This document shows positions 17,526 to 25,342 of a stretch of DNA of 35,904 nucleotides, in pieces. The notes beneath the pieces were generated by a model that had not been told where the DNA came from, did no database searches, and was given only the letters and a program-made list of their open reading frames with translations. The DNA is taken from positions 1 to 35,904 of the forward strand of contig JAHHHE010000034.1 in the NCBI GenBank assembly GCA_019359535.1, written 5' to 3'. The DNA is from Gloeocapsa sp. UFS-A4-WI-NPMV-4B04. Lineage in GTDB: Bacteria; Cyanobacteriota; Cyanobacteriia; Cyanobacteriales; Chroococcidiopsidaceae. Position numbers and translations under genes: made by a program. Numbering within the stretch: position 1 is the first letter of the stretch; each line of letters opens with the position of its first letter.

Positions 17526-18836
17526 TTAAATTTCACCAACAAAACGGTTAGGATTTAAAATATTTTTTGAGTCAAATTGTTGTTTAATTGAGCGCATTAA
17601 ATTAAGACTATTACCATTGTAGCCCCAGACATCAATTTGTTGCTTTAAAGATACGGGGGCTTCTAAAAGCGTGAGAAAGCCACTTTGAGATTGGCAAAGC
17701 GATCGCATTTCCAATATCCTTTGAGGTGTCGCTGCATTAGCCTCGAACCGCAACAACCCTAAACCACTACCACTATGAATTAAAATTTCCGATTGAGGTA
17801 CAATCTTGTTCAATTCAGTCAGCGTTGCTACAGCTGCTGAGGGTAACACGCCGATTTTGCAAGTAATGACGGGTTCTGTTGAAGACGCACTAATTGGTTC
17901 TCCTAATTTCTGCCATAAGTTAACTTCATCACCTGCTGAATAAATTGCACCCTGTAAACCCAGTTGTTGCCCCAATTGCAAAAGTGCGGCTGACTGTTGG
18001 TTAACACTTTCCGGTATACTCTGGAAACGAGTTAGCAAACCAAATCCTTGCCCAATACCTAAACAAGCTACTAGCCCACTTGATAGCAAATCAGCTGCTA
18101 TGGAAACTAATGCAGAAGAGCGTAAATTTGTCAATGCTTGCGCGATCGCATCCGCCGTACCAGTAAGAACTACAGTACCAGAAGCTTCAGGTAGCGGATA
18201 AACGCGAAAAGTAACAGAAGTAATAATTCCTAGCGTGCCATACGAGCCAGTAAACAACTTCATTAAGTCGTATCCAGCAACATTTTTTACTACGCGCCCG
18301 CCTGCTTTGGCAATTTGTCCATCTGCGCGGACAAAAGACATACCTAGCAACTGATCGCGGACCCCACCATAGCGTTGTCGTAAAGAGCCAGTATCAGCTG
18401 TTGCGACAATACCTCCCATTGTTGCCAACTCTGGGGCAGTTGGATCGAGAGCGAGAAATTGCCCAGCTGTTCCCAGAATATCTTGCACGTCAGCAAACTT
18501 AGTACCCGATTCTAGGGTGACAGTCAAATCGCCGACTGCGTGTTGAATCAATTGGTTGAGGCGTTGGGTACTCACAACTAAGTCAACTTCCACAAGTCCA
18601 CCCCAACTGATTTTGCTACAGTTACCGCAAGCTAAAACGCGCCATTTGTTCTGGTAAGCGCAGGCAATAACTTCGCTCAGTTCTGCCTCTGTGTGGGGAT
18701 AAACGATGCAACTGGGGAAAGTTTCAGCTTTGAGCGATCGCGCGATTTCTACTCGTCGCCTATCTTCTATATTTTCCCACTGATCAACTGCATCTGAACC
18801 GACGATACTTCCGAGTTCTTGGGCGATTTTAGTCAC
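17526..18836 (-). CDS. glcE: Glycolate oxidase FAD-binding subunit
   Basis: 436 residues of the PCMH-type FAD-binding fold. The FAD region is visible as SGTKFADVQDILG, LDPTAPELATMGGIVATADT and GGRVVKNVAGYDLMKLFTGS, the last being characteristic of GlcE rather than GlcD. The C-terminal cap domain ends in FDSKNILNPNRFVGEI, the usual FAD-oxidase C-terminal strand. It works with GlcD and GlcF in glycolate oxidation. The frame starts at GTG 18836 (MTKIAQELG) with no strong ribosome binding site; the first 25 residues are polar and the conserved part begins near residue 35. It is divergent from the KaiC-like gene over 175 bp. Confidence 0.85.
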   Translation of the reverse strand: MTKIAQELGSIVGSDAVDQWENIEDRRRVEIARSLKAETFPSCIVYPHTEAELSEVIACAYQNKWRVLACGNCSKISWGGLVEVDLVVSTQRLNQLIQHAVGDLTVTLESGTKFADVQDILGTAGQFLALDPTAPELATMGGIVATADTGSLRQRYGGVRDQLLGMSFVRADGQIAKAGGRVVKNVAGYDLMKLFTGSYGTLGIITSVTFRVYPLPEASGTVVLTGTADAIAQALTNLRSSALVSIAADLLSSGLVACLGIGQGFGLLTRFQSIPESVNQQSAALLQLGQQLGLQGAIYSAGDEVNLWQKLGEPISASSTEPVITCKIGVLPSAAVATLTELNKIVPQSEILIHSGSGLGLLRFEANAATPQRILEMRSLCQSQSGFLTLLEAPVSLKQQIDVWGYNGNSLNLMRSIKQQFDSKNILNPNRFVGEI

Positions 18837-19011
18837 TATGCTTTAATTTCTTTTATATATCACTACACAAGTTCTCATCTTAAGATTTTATAAGTTACTC
18901 TAACTAAAGACGTATTGGCAGCCTTGTCAAAAATGGATCAAAGTTCTGTACAAATTTTGGAATCGTACCTTCTAATAGTAAAGTAGCCTCCGGCGCGCAA
19001 AAACAAAATCA

Positions 19012-20466
19012 ATGCTCCAAGACCGCTTATCCACTGGTATTTCAGGCTTAGATGAAGTTTTGCATACAGGCTTGCTCTCAGGGCGAGCTTATTTAGTGCG
19101 AGGCGGTCCTGGTACAGGCAAAACTACACTCGGACTGCACTTTTTAGCAGATGGCATCGCCAAGGGTGAACAAGTCCTGTATATCACTCTAGGGGAACCT
19201 GCCGAGCAAATCCGACTCAATGCAGAGCAACTTGGTTTTAACTCCCAAGAAATAACCTTTCTCGATCTTAGCCCTAGTTCGGAATTCTTCACCGAAATCC
19301 AGACTTATGACATCTTCTCTCCGGCGGAAGTAGAACGAGAACCAACAACTCAAAGAATTATTCAGCAGGTAGAATCTCTCAAACCAACGCGAGTAGTTCT
19401 CGATGCGATGACTCAGTTCCGCTACCTGTCTACTGATCCTTTCCAGTTCCGTAAGCAAGTGCTGTCATTCATGCGCTTTCTTTTAGAACAAGGCGCTACT
19501 GTAGTTTTCACTTCTGAAGGAAGCTTTGCTTCGCCCGACGACGATTTGCAATTTATGAGTGATGGCGTAATTAACCTCAACAGCGACTCTGCTCATGGGC
19601 GCACACTCAACGTTACCAAGTTTCGTGGTTCTGACTTCCGGCGTGGTTTCCACTCGATGCGATTAACCGATAAAGGCATGGAAGTTTACCCGCGTTTGCA
19701 GCCCGAAGTTTACAAACGGGAATTTATCACGAAGGCAATGTCTTCTGGTGTACCGGAACTGGATGAACTGCTGCATGGTGGGCTAGAGCGAGGTACTGTG
19801 ACAATTTTTACGGGTTCCACTGGTGTTGGTAAAACCACGCTTGGACTTCAGTTTATGAAAGAAGCTGCGGGCCGCGGTGAGCGATCAGTTATCTATAGCT
19901 TTGAGGAACCAGAGGAAATTATGCTGCATCGTGCTGAAAGCGTAAATATTCCAGTTCATACCATGCGCGATCGCGGTACGCTTTCAGTTGTGCCAATAGA
20001 ACCTCTACACTATAGCCCAGACGAGTTTGCCAACTTAGTGCGTCAAGAAGTAGAAGAGAAAAAAGCCCGCATTGTGATGATTGACAGTGTTTCTGGTTAT
20101 CGACTTTCCCTGCGCGGTGAAGACTTGGTTAGTCACCTCCATGCCCTTTGTAAATATCTGCAAAATATGGGTGTTACGGTGCTTTTAATTAACGAAGTCG
20201 AATCTGTTACCGGAGACTTCCGAGTTACCGATGTTGGCATCAGCTACCTTGCAGATAATATCGTTTTCATCCGCTATCTGGAACTTGAAGGCGAAATGCG
20301 TAAGGCGATCGGCGTGTTAAAAAAAAGATTGTCTGACTTTGAAAAAACCCTGCGAGAAGTCGAAATTAGCCGTTACGGTATCAAGGTAGGTAAACCACTC
20401 ACTGGGTTACGTGGCATTCTCAGTGGTACGCCGGAATGGGTAGGCAAGCCTAAAAATGAACGATGA
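19012..20466 (+). CDS. KaiC-like double RecA-fold ATPase
   Basis: 484 residues with two KaiC domains (about 1-235 and 240-475). Domain 1 has Walker A GPGTGKTT (32-39) and Walker B RVVLDAM; domain 2 has Walker A GSTGVGKTT (268-276) and Walker B IVMIDSV. KaiC uses paired catalytic glutamates: domain 2 keeps them (E298, E299 in SFEEPEE), but domain 1 reads G61-E62 (TLGEPAE), so one is lost. Around the clock phosphosites, KaiC TDSHIST becomes TDVGISY: the T426 and S431 counterparts remain (T406, S411) while the T432 counterpart is Y412. No kaiA or kaiB is adjacent, so it is a KaiC-family signalling ATPase, not the main clock KaiC. It overlaps the next gene by four bases (ATGA). Confidence 0.85.
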   Translation: MLQDRLSTGISGLDEVLHTGLLSGRAYLVRGGPGTGKTTLGLHFLADGIAKGEQVLYITLGEPAEQIRLNAEQLGFNSQEITFLDLSPSSEFFTEIQTYDIFSPAEVEREPTTQRIIQQVESLKPTRVVLDAMTQFRYLSTDPFQFRKQVLSFMRFLLEQGATVVFTSEGSFASPDDDLQFMSDGVINLNSDSAHGRTLNVTKFRGSDFRRGFHSMRLTDKGMEVYPRLQPEVYKREFITKAMSSGVPELDELLHGGLERGTVTIFTGSTGVGKTTLGLQFMKEAAGRGERSVIYSFEEPEEIMLHRAESVNIPVHTMRDRGTLSVVPIEPLHYSPDEFANLVRQEVEEKKARIVMIDSVSGYRLSLRGEDLVSHLHALCKYLQNMGVTVLLINEVESVTGDFRVTDVGISYLADNIVFIRYLELEGEMRKAIGVLKKRLSDFEKTLREVEISRYGIKVGKPLTGLRGILSGTPEWVGKPKNER

Positions 20467-20828
20467 AGTCAAAACCGTTAATTTTGACGGTAGATCGCAA
20501 TCGCCGTAATCTGGAATTGTTGGCTCAATTTTTGGATAAACAAGGATACCAAAGCTTCGGTGCTACGAGCATTGAAGAGTTCGAGCAAGCCTTGACTAAA
20601 ATAGCTGAAATTGCGTTAGTTTTGGTGGATATTAGCGGTTTTGATAGTCACATCTGGAAGCTATGCGAATCGCTACGGAATGAGCAAATTCCTTTTCTAG
20701 TAATCTCGCCTCGCCAAAGCACCGCTATCCACTAGGAAAGCCTCGCGTACGGCGCTCGGAGTATGCTAGTAAAACCACTGGTTATTAAAGAGTTATTGAG
20801 GTTTATTCAAAGCTTACTAGGAGAGTAA
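20463..20828 (+). pseudogene. Response-regulator receiver split by an amber codon
   Basis: ATG 20463 overlaps the KaiC-like stop and opens a CheY-like receiver. It shows a pocket Asp (D11), a phospho-acceptor candidate D56 in LVLVDISG and the switch Ser S82 in FLVISP. At codon 91 a TAG (20733-20735) ends it at 90 residues. The same frame continues ESLAYGARSMLVKPLVIKE and LLRFIQSLLGE to TAA 20826-20828, restoring the missing alpha4-beta5-alpha5 and the conserved Lys K104. Ser-to-Lys spacing is 22, as in CheY, so nothing was inserted: a CAG-to-TAG change fits. With readthrough the product would be 121 residues. A truncated protein would lack the switch Lys and probably not fold. The downstream kinase has its own ribosome binding site. 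Confidence 0.7.
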
Positions 20829-20830
20829 GA

Positions 20831-22402
20831 ATGAATCGGATTTTACTGCTTCTGGAACACAAAGAGAACCGCCGCCTGTTATCAGAGTTGTTAGCAACAC
20901 ACTACGAAGTGATTTTACCCAATTCAGATACAGAAGCATCGGGATTGTTTTTACAAAATCAAGTTTTTGATTTGTGTATTTTGGATGCAATAACGCTGGA
21001 TAAACGCTGGAGATGGGTGCAAGCGAAAAGAGAAGCTGAACAGCCAGTATTGCTACCATTTCTTTTAATTACATCTCGCCAGGATGTGGGGATGGTAACT
21101 CGGCAATTGTGGCAAAACATTGATGATTTGATTACTAAACCAATTGAGAAGGTGGAATTGCAGGCGCAGGTGGAAATTTTGTTGCGATCGCGCCAACTCT
21201 CACTTGAACTAAAGGCTGCAAACGAAAAGCTTGAAGGCGAAGTTACCCAACGTCAGCACTTAGTATCAGCACTAGCTAAAAATCAAGCGAAATTTCGGGC
21301 ATTAGTACAAAATTCCTCAGATATCATCACGGTTTTAGATGGAGATGGTATAGTCACTTATCAAAGCCCTTGTAGCAAAAATGTTTTAGGTTTTGATGCC
21401 GAAGAATTAGAAGAAAAACATTTTTTTGATTTTGTTCATCCTGATGATGTTAAAAATGTGATCGCTTCTTTTCAAGCAAGTTTAAATAATCCCAGTGAAA
21501 CGCAAATATCAGAATATCGTTTTCGTCATCAAGATAATTCTTGGCATTATCTAGAATCGAAAATTAATTTTCCTGGTATCGATAGTGATTTAAATGGAGT
21601 TATTGTTAACTCTAGGGACATTACCGAACGTAAACAAGTGGAAGCAGAAATTCGCAATGCTTTAACACAAGCACAAGAACTAAATGAACTCAAATCCCGA
21701 TTTGTATCAATGGTATCCCATGAGATTCGCAACCCGCTTAATAGTGTTTTAGCTGCTACCGAAATTTTAGAACGTTATAGCGAACGATGGTCGCAAGAGA
21801 AAAAACAAGATTTTTTTCAACGGATTAAAAATGGGGTCAGCAAAATGACCGATTTGTTAGACGATGTTCTATTTATGGGTAGAGTCGAAACAGGAAGATT
21901 AGAAGTCAAGCCAGTACCTTTTGACTTAGAAAAGTTTTGCCGCGACTTAATCAAAGAAATCAAACTGAGTACAGGTAGTCAACACGCGATCGCTTTTGTC
22001 AGCCAAGGACAATGTGCTGATGCTTATCTAGATAAAAAGCTGTTAGGGCATATCTTGACAAATTTGCTATCTAATGCGATTAAGTATTCGCCTCAAGGCG
22101 GCACAATTGATTTTAAACTTACCTGCCAGGATGGAGAAGTTATTTTTCAAATTCAAGATCGCGGTATCGGGATTCCACCAGAAGATATGGAGCGACTGTT
22201 TGAGTCATTTCATCGAGCCAGCAATGTTAAAAATATTCCTGGTACTGGATTAGGATTAGCGATTGTTAAAAGGTGTATAGAGTTACAAAAGGGCAAAATT
22301 AGCGTTACAAGTGAAGTTGGAAAAGGTACTATATTTACTATCACTTTACCATTGCATAGCGAAATATTAATAGAAACAAATAATATTGAACAAGATTTAT
22401 AA
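20831..22402 (+). CDS. Receiver-PAS-histidine kinase
   Basis: 523 residues. An N-terminal receiver-like domain (about 1-118) has D52 in CILDAITL and K103 in ITKP, but its acidic pocket is only E9. A coiled linker (125-150) leads to a PAS domain (about 151-268, ending in the usual RDITERKQVE). The kinase core has the phospho-His H297 in SMVSHEIRNPL, N box NLLSNAIKYS, G1 DRGIGIP and G2 GTGLGLAIV, so it should be active. There is no transmembrane segment, hence a cytosolic sensor. GGAGAG lies 5 bases upstream of ATG 20831. It forms an operon with the KaiC-like ATPase and the broken receiver, suggesting the ATPase and kinase share one signalling pathway. Confidence 0.88.
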   Translation: MNRILLLLEHKENRRLLSELLATHYEVILPNSDTEASGLFLQNQVFDLCILDAITLDKRWRWVQAKREAEQPVLLPFLLITSRQDVGMVTRQLWQNIDDLITKPIEKVELQAQVEILLRSRQLSLELKAANEKLEGEVTQRQHLVSALAKNQAKFRALVQNSSDIITVLDGDGIVTYQSPCSKNVLGFDAEELEEKHFFDFVHPDDVKNVIASFQASLNNPSETQISEYRFRHQDNSWHYLESKINFPGIDSDLNGVIVNSRDITERKQVEAEIRNALTQAQELNELKSRFVSMVSHEIRNPLNSVLAATEILERYSERWSQEKKQDFFQRIKNGVSKMTDLLDDVLFMGRVETGRLEVKPVPFDLEKFCRDLIKEIKLSTGSQHAIAFVSQGQCADAYLDKKLLGHILTNLLSNAIKYSPQGGTIDFKLTCQDGEVIFQIQDRGIGIPPEDMERLFESFHRASNVKNIPGTGLGLAIVKRCIELQKGKISVTSEVGKGTIFTITLPLHSEILIETNNIEQDL

Positions 22403-22715
22403 TATTAGTTAATTCAGTATTTATAAAAATTTAAAACCTCTGGTTTAGCTATTACCTTAATATCATTGTTTTTAGTAAATAGTAAATATAGTTTTAACTA
22501 CTTTTTTATGTTTTATTACAAAAAAATAGTTAGTGATAAAACACTATTTAATTACTCATATATTTACATTAATTATTTTATTTAGTGGTTTTAAATAACC
22601 GTACATTTACTGAATCCAGAAATGTAATTATCGATATATTTACCGAGGCGATCGCAGCAGAAACTAAATAATATTAGTAAATATTAATAATTTAAAATAA
22701 TATGGAGAAGCTTTA
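22403..22715. other. AT-rich intergenic stretch, nothing clear
   Basis: 313 bp, strongly AT-rich, with one HIP1 octamer near 22649 and several ATATTA/TAATAT inverted triplets near 22670-22700. It separates the kinase from the bicupin gene and should contain the latter's promoter. No gene or firm hairpin is seen. Confidence 0.5.
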
Positions 22716-23642
22716 ATGGTTCTGAGTCTTGATACCCTTGCACCTGTTTCTACTGACTGGACTGATGACGCATTGTATTACGAATTTAGTTCAGCAGTCG
22801 CACCAAAATTGCCGCCAGTTCCCTGTAATACATTTCCAGCCAAACTCCATCAACAAGGACGCACTCGGATAATTCCCCTCGATCTTTCCGATCAATTACA
22901 GTGTAATGCCCCTGCGATTACCCCAAACCTTAGCGCCTACTTTCTACGTATTTGTACAGGCGAAAATCTGACAACTACTTCCTATGCTTCTGCACAACTT
23001 TTTTACGTTATTCGGGGTGCTGGACAAACAGAAACTGAATATGGCACTATCCAATGGTCAGCTGGCGACATCTTCACCTTGCCCTGCTGCGGACAAGTAA
23101 AGCACACAGCTACTGCGGATACAGCGATTTACTTAGTCAACGATGAACCTTTGCTAAATTATCTAGGTGTAATTCCAAATCGTGCAAAGTTCAAGCCTAC
23201 TTTTTATAGCCGCGATCGCCTCATGTTAGAACTTCAGCGTGTCGCTGCTGAACCTGGAGCGCATCAGCGTAACCGAATTGGCATCTTGCTAGGCAATACT
23301 GAAACCCATTTTACACGCAGTCTTACTCATACTCTGTGGGCATTACTGGTTTATATCCCTGCGGGTGCAGTCCAGAAACCTCACCGTCATAACTCAGTAG
23401 CTGTTGATATGGTGATAGATGCGCCACCTGGAGTATACACTCTGCTAGCCAAAGCATTAAATGACAATGGTGAAATTGTTGAAGGTAAGCGGGTTTATTG
23501 GCAGCCTGGGACTGTCTTTGTCACTCCCCCAGGATTGTGGCACTCTCATCACAACGAATCCGGGCAAGATGCCTTAATCTTGCCAGTTCAAGACGCAGGT
23601 TTTCATTCTTATATGCGAACTTTAGATCAGCGTTTTGTTTAA
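22716..23642 (+). CDS. Bicupin, gentisate 1,2-dioxygenase-like
   Basis: 308 residues forming two cupin barrels. The first (about 75-145: YVIRGAGQTETEYGTIQWSAGDIFTLP) lacks the metal histidines. The second (about 205-290) has the H-x-H pair in KPHRHNSVAVD (H223, H225) and a later His cluster in PPGLWHSHHNESG (H276, H278, H279), so one Fe(II) or other metal site is likely. The closest described group by layout is gentisate dioxygenase-like bicupins, but no aromatic-degradation genes are nearby and the reaction is unproven. ATG 22716 is preceded by GGAGAAG. It is convergent with the mcdB-like gene. Confidence 0.75.
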   Translation: MVLSLDTLAPVSTDWTDDALYYEFSSAVAPKLPPVPCNTFPAKLHQQGRTRIIPLDLSDQLQCNAPAITPNLSAYFLRICTGENLTTTSYASAQLFYVIRGAGQTETEYGTIQWSAGDIFTLPCCGQVKHTATADTAIYLVNDEPLLNYLGVIPNRAKFKPTFYSRDRLMLELQRVAAEPGAHQRNRIGILLGNTETHFTRSLTHTLWALLVYIPAGAVQKPHRHNSVAVDMVIDAPPGVYTLLAKALNDNGEIVEGKRVYWQPGTVFVTPPGLWHSHHNESGQDALILPVQDAGFHSYMRTLDQRFV

Positions 23643-23942
23643 TCTAATCCTGTTCAATTAAAATTATTCTATAGGCTGAAAAAGCATTACTTTCTCAGCC
23701 TTCCAAGTGCAGGATGTTTTCAGTTATTAGGCAAATGTTACTTCTTTTACAAATAACAAGCATTTTGTTTTTGGTTCGCTGTAATTACCTCTAAGCAAAT
23801 GAATCAGTGAGTTGAACAGAGCCTTTGTCAGAGTTTAAGTTCTGAACATACCCAAGGTATACAAAATACTGCTCAGACAGACTCATTCAACTGGAATTTT
23901 CCTTAATTATGTTTTTGCAACATAACTGTCTTTTGACCCACT
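23643..23942. other. Intergenic between convergent genes, two hairpins
   Basis: 300 bp between the bicupin stop and the McdB-like stop. AGGCTGA (23673-23679) pairs with TCAGCCT (23695-23701), 31 bases after the bicupin stop, a likely end of that transcript. TTATGTT (23907-23913) pairs with AACATAA (23919-23925), 18 bases past the mcdB-like stop on its strand. Neither has a long T run. The middle holds no gene I can support. Confidence 0.5.
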
Positions 23943-24587
23943 TTAATCAAACCAACCAATATCTTTATTAGAAAGCTTACTGTTACTCCCAGGAGAATCT
24001 GGCGGATTTGGCTCAAGTGACTGAGGTGGCTGAATTGAGTGGTGAGGTAATTTCTTCAAGTTCAAATTTTGCGCTCTGAATTCCGATTCTTTTTTAGGAG
24101 TAATAGCGGATTGAGTAGGCTTATAGTTAACCTGCGCTTCTTTTTTAGGAGTAATAGCGGATTGAGTAGACTTGGAATTTATCTCCGAGAGTTGCAAGAT
24201 CACTTTCTTTGCCTGCTCCAGCTCAGTTTTAAGCTGATTCGTCTGTTCTAAAATCGGTTGGAGAGTTTTTACCAATAGTTTCTGCTCTTGTAACTCTAAT
24301 TGCAAATCAACTACTTGTTGCCCTAGAGATTCTTCTCTCATTTGAGCTGCTTGCAATGCTTCTTGTAACTCAGTTAGTGTCGTTTCCAATTCTGCTTTAG
24401 TTGGGTTTGTGCGTTTAGTACGAGAAGTTGTGTTCACTGGTGAGTGTTCATCTAAAGTTTCATCAAGCGATTCTGTCTCAGGTAAAGTTATATCCACTTC
24501 TAAATTATTTACTACCTCTTCAATTGATTCATCTGGAGACTTTTGCGCCTCATCTCGTAGCAAGTCCGATAGACGTTTCTTATTCAT
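23943..24587 (-). CDS. mcdB: McdB-like carboxysome positioning protein
   Basis: 214 residues from ATG 24587. This start is preferred over the TTG four codons upstream because GGAGGAA lies 4 bases before it and TGATG joins it to the mcdA stop. An acidic N-terminal region (about 1-50) is followed by a Glu/Gln/Leu-rich coiled coil (about 60-135), then a Pro/Ser/Asn-rich disordered tail. The last residues are KDIGWFD: a Trp three positions from the C-terminus, as described for Type 2 McdB proteins. McdB sits on carboxysomes and drives the McdA gradient that spaces them. A 17-residue unit with STQSAITPKKE is repeated twice in the tail. Family assignment rests on gene pairing, layout and the C-terminal Trp, since McdB sequences diverge strongly. 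Confidence 0.75.
   Translation of the reverse strand: MNKKRLSDLLRDEAQKSPDESIEEVVNNLEVDITLPETESLDETLDEHSPVNTTSRTKRTNPTKAELETTLTELQEALQAAQMREESLGQQVVDLQLELQEQKLLVKTLQPILEQTNQLKTELEQAKKVILQLSEINSKSTQSAITPKKEAQVNYKPTQSAITPKKESEFRAQNLNLKKLPHHSIQPPQSLEPNPPDSPGSNSKLSNKDIGWFD
24087..24169. repeat. 51-bp-spaced direct repeat within mcdB
   Basis: An identical 32-base sequence occurs at 24087-24118 and 24138-24169, offset 51 bases (17 codons). It encodes the repeated peptide TQSAITPKKE in the disordered tail. The shared 32 bases are unchanged, so the duplication looks recent or homogenised. Confidence 0.85.
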
Positions 24588-25237
24588 CACTTCCTCCAAT
24601 CCTGCTGGATTTCATTTATTACTTGGCGGTAGTCCGCCGCAGCCGCTTGTGCATTCCTTCCCCGCCATTGAGTAATTGGCATCCCCTCTAATGCAGCTCG
24701 TTCGTGAGCTTTATAACTACGTATAAAGGCATCACAGGCAGGAATTCCCAGTTCCCTGAGAGTTTTTTGAGCCTCCCGTGCTTCCCCCAAACTACGTTGA
24801 TCTACCCGCGTCAGCAGTACCCGATAGGCTACCCCTGTTGGGATGATGGCTTCTTTCACTGTCTCGATTAGGACAGTAAGATCCATAGGAGCTGGCGGAG
24901 TTGGCAAGATCAGATAATCGGCTAAAGGCACAACTGCTGCTAATACTTTAGAGCCTAACGCTGGAGGTGTATCTAGCACAACTAACTCATAGCCTGTAAT
25001 TTTTCGTAAATCTTCTAAAAGTTCTGGATTTGTCTCTTGAGTCAAGTCAAAGCCCATGCTTTGTTTATTGTGTTCAACCCACCAAGTTGCAGAACCTTGA
25101 GGATCAGCATCAACCAAAAGGACACGGCTTTTTTCTGCGAGGATCGCCGCCAAATTTATCGCTGTAGTAGTTTTACCAACTCCTCCCTTCCCGTTCGATA
25201 TAACTAAAATTTTCGCTGGGAGGGATGATGATTTCAC
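24587..25237 (-). CDS. mcdA: McdA-like ParA family ATPase
   Basis: 216 residues, a ParA/MinD-type ATPase. The deviant Walker A KGGVGKTT (17-24) includes the signature Lys K17, the switch I region is [12 protein letters not shown], and switch II is [10 protein letters not shown]. ParA proteins dimerise with ATP, coat the nucleoid and are released by a partner, moving cargo along the gradient. Type 2 McdA proteins keep the signature Lys, unlike the Synechococcus elongatus Type 1 protein. Downstream coupling to an McdB-like protein and the adjacent CO2-uptake and carboxysome genes point to carboxysome distribution. Start is GTG 25237 with AAGGAAA upstream. An orphan plasmid- or chemotaxis-type ParA is the main alternative. 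Confidence 0.78.
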   Translation of the reverse strand: MKSSSLPAKILVISNGKGGVGKTTTAINLAAILAEKSRVLLVDADPQGSATWWVEHNKQSMGFDLTQETNPELLEDLRKITGYELVVLDTPPALGSKVLAAVVPLADYLILPTPPAPMDLTVLIETVKEAIIPTGVAYRVLLTRVDQRSLGEAREAQKTLRELGIPACDAFIRSYKAHERAALEGMPITQWRGRNAQAAAADYRQVINEIQQDWRK

Positions 25238-25342
25238 AAATAATTTCCTTTTTTGGGTAGGGAAGTCAGCAATTTTGTAACTCTAAGTTAGGGGGCGGGA
25301 AATTGCAATAGCTTGAGGCGCGCCAGGTTTTTAAGGCAGTAA

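Noticed and set aside
20733..20765. GC-rich stretch after the amber codon, considered as a repeat inserted into the receiver gene
   Set aside because: Residue spacing between the switch Ser and Lys equals that of CheY, so nothing has been inserted; a point mutation is enough.
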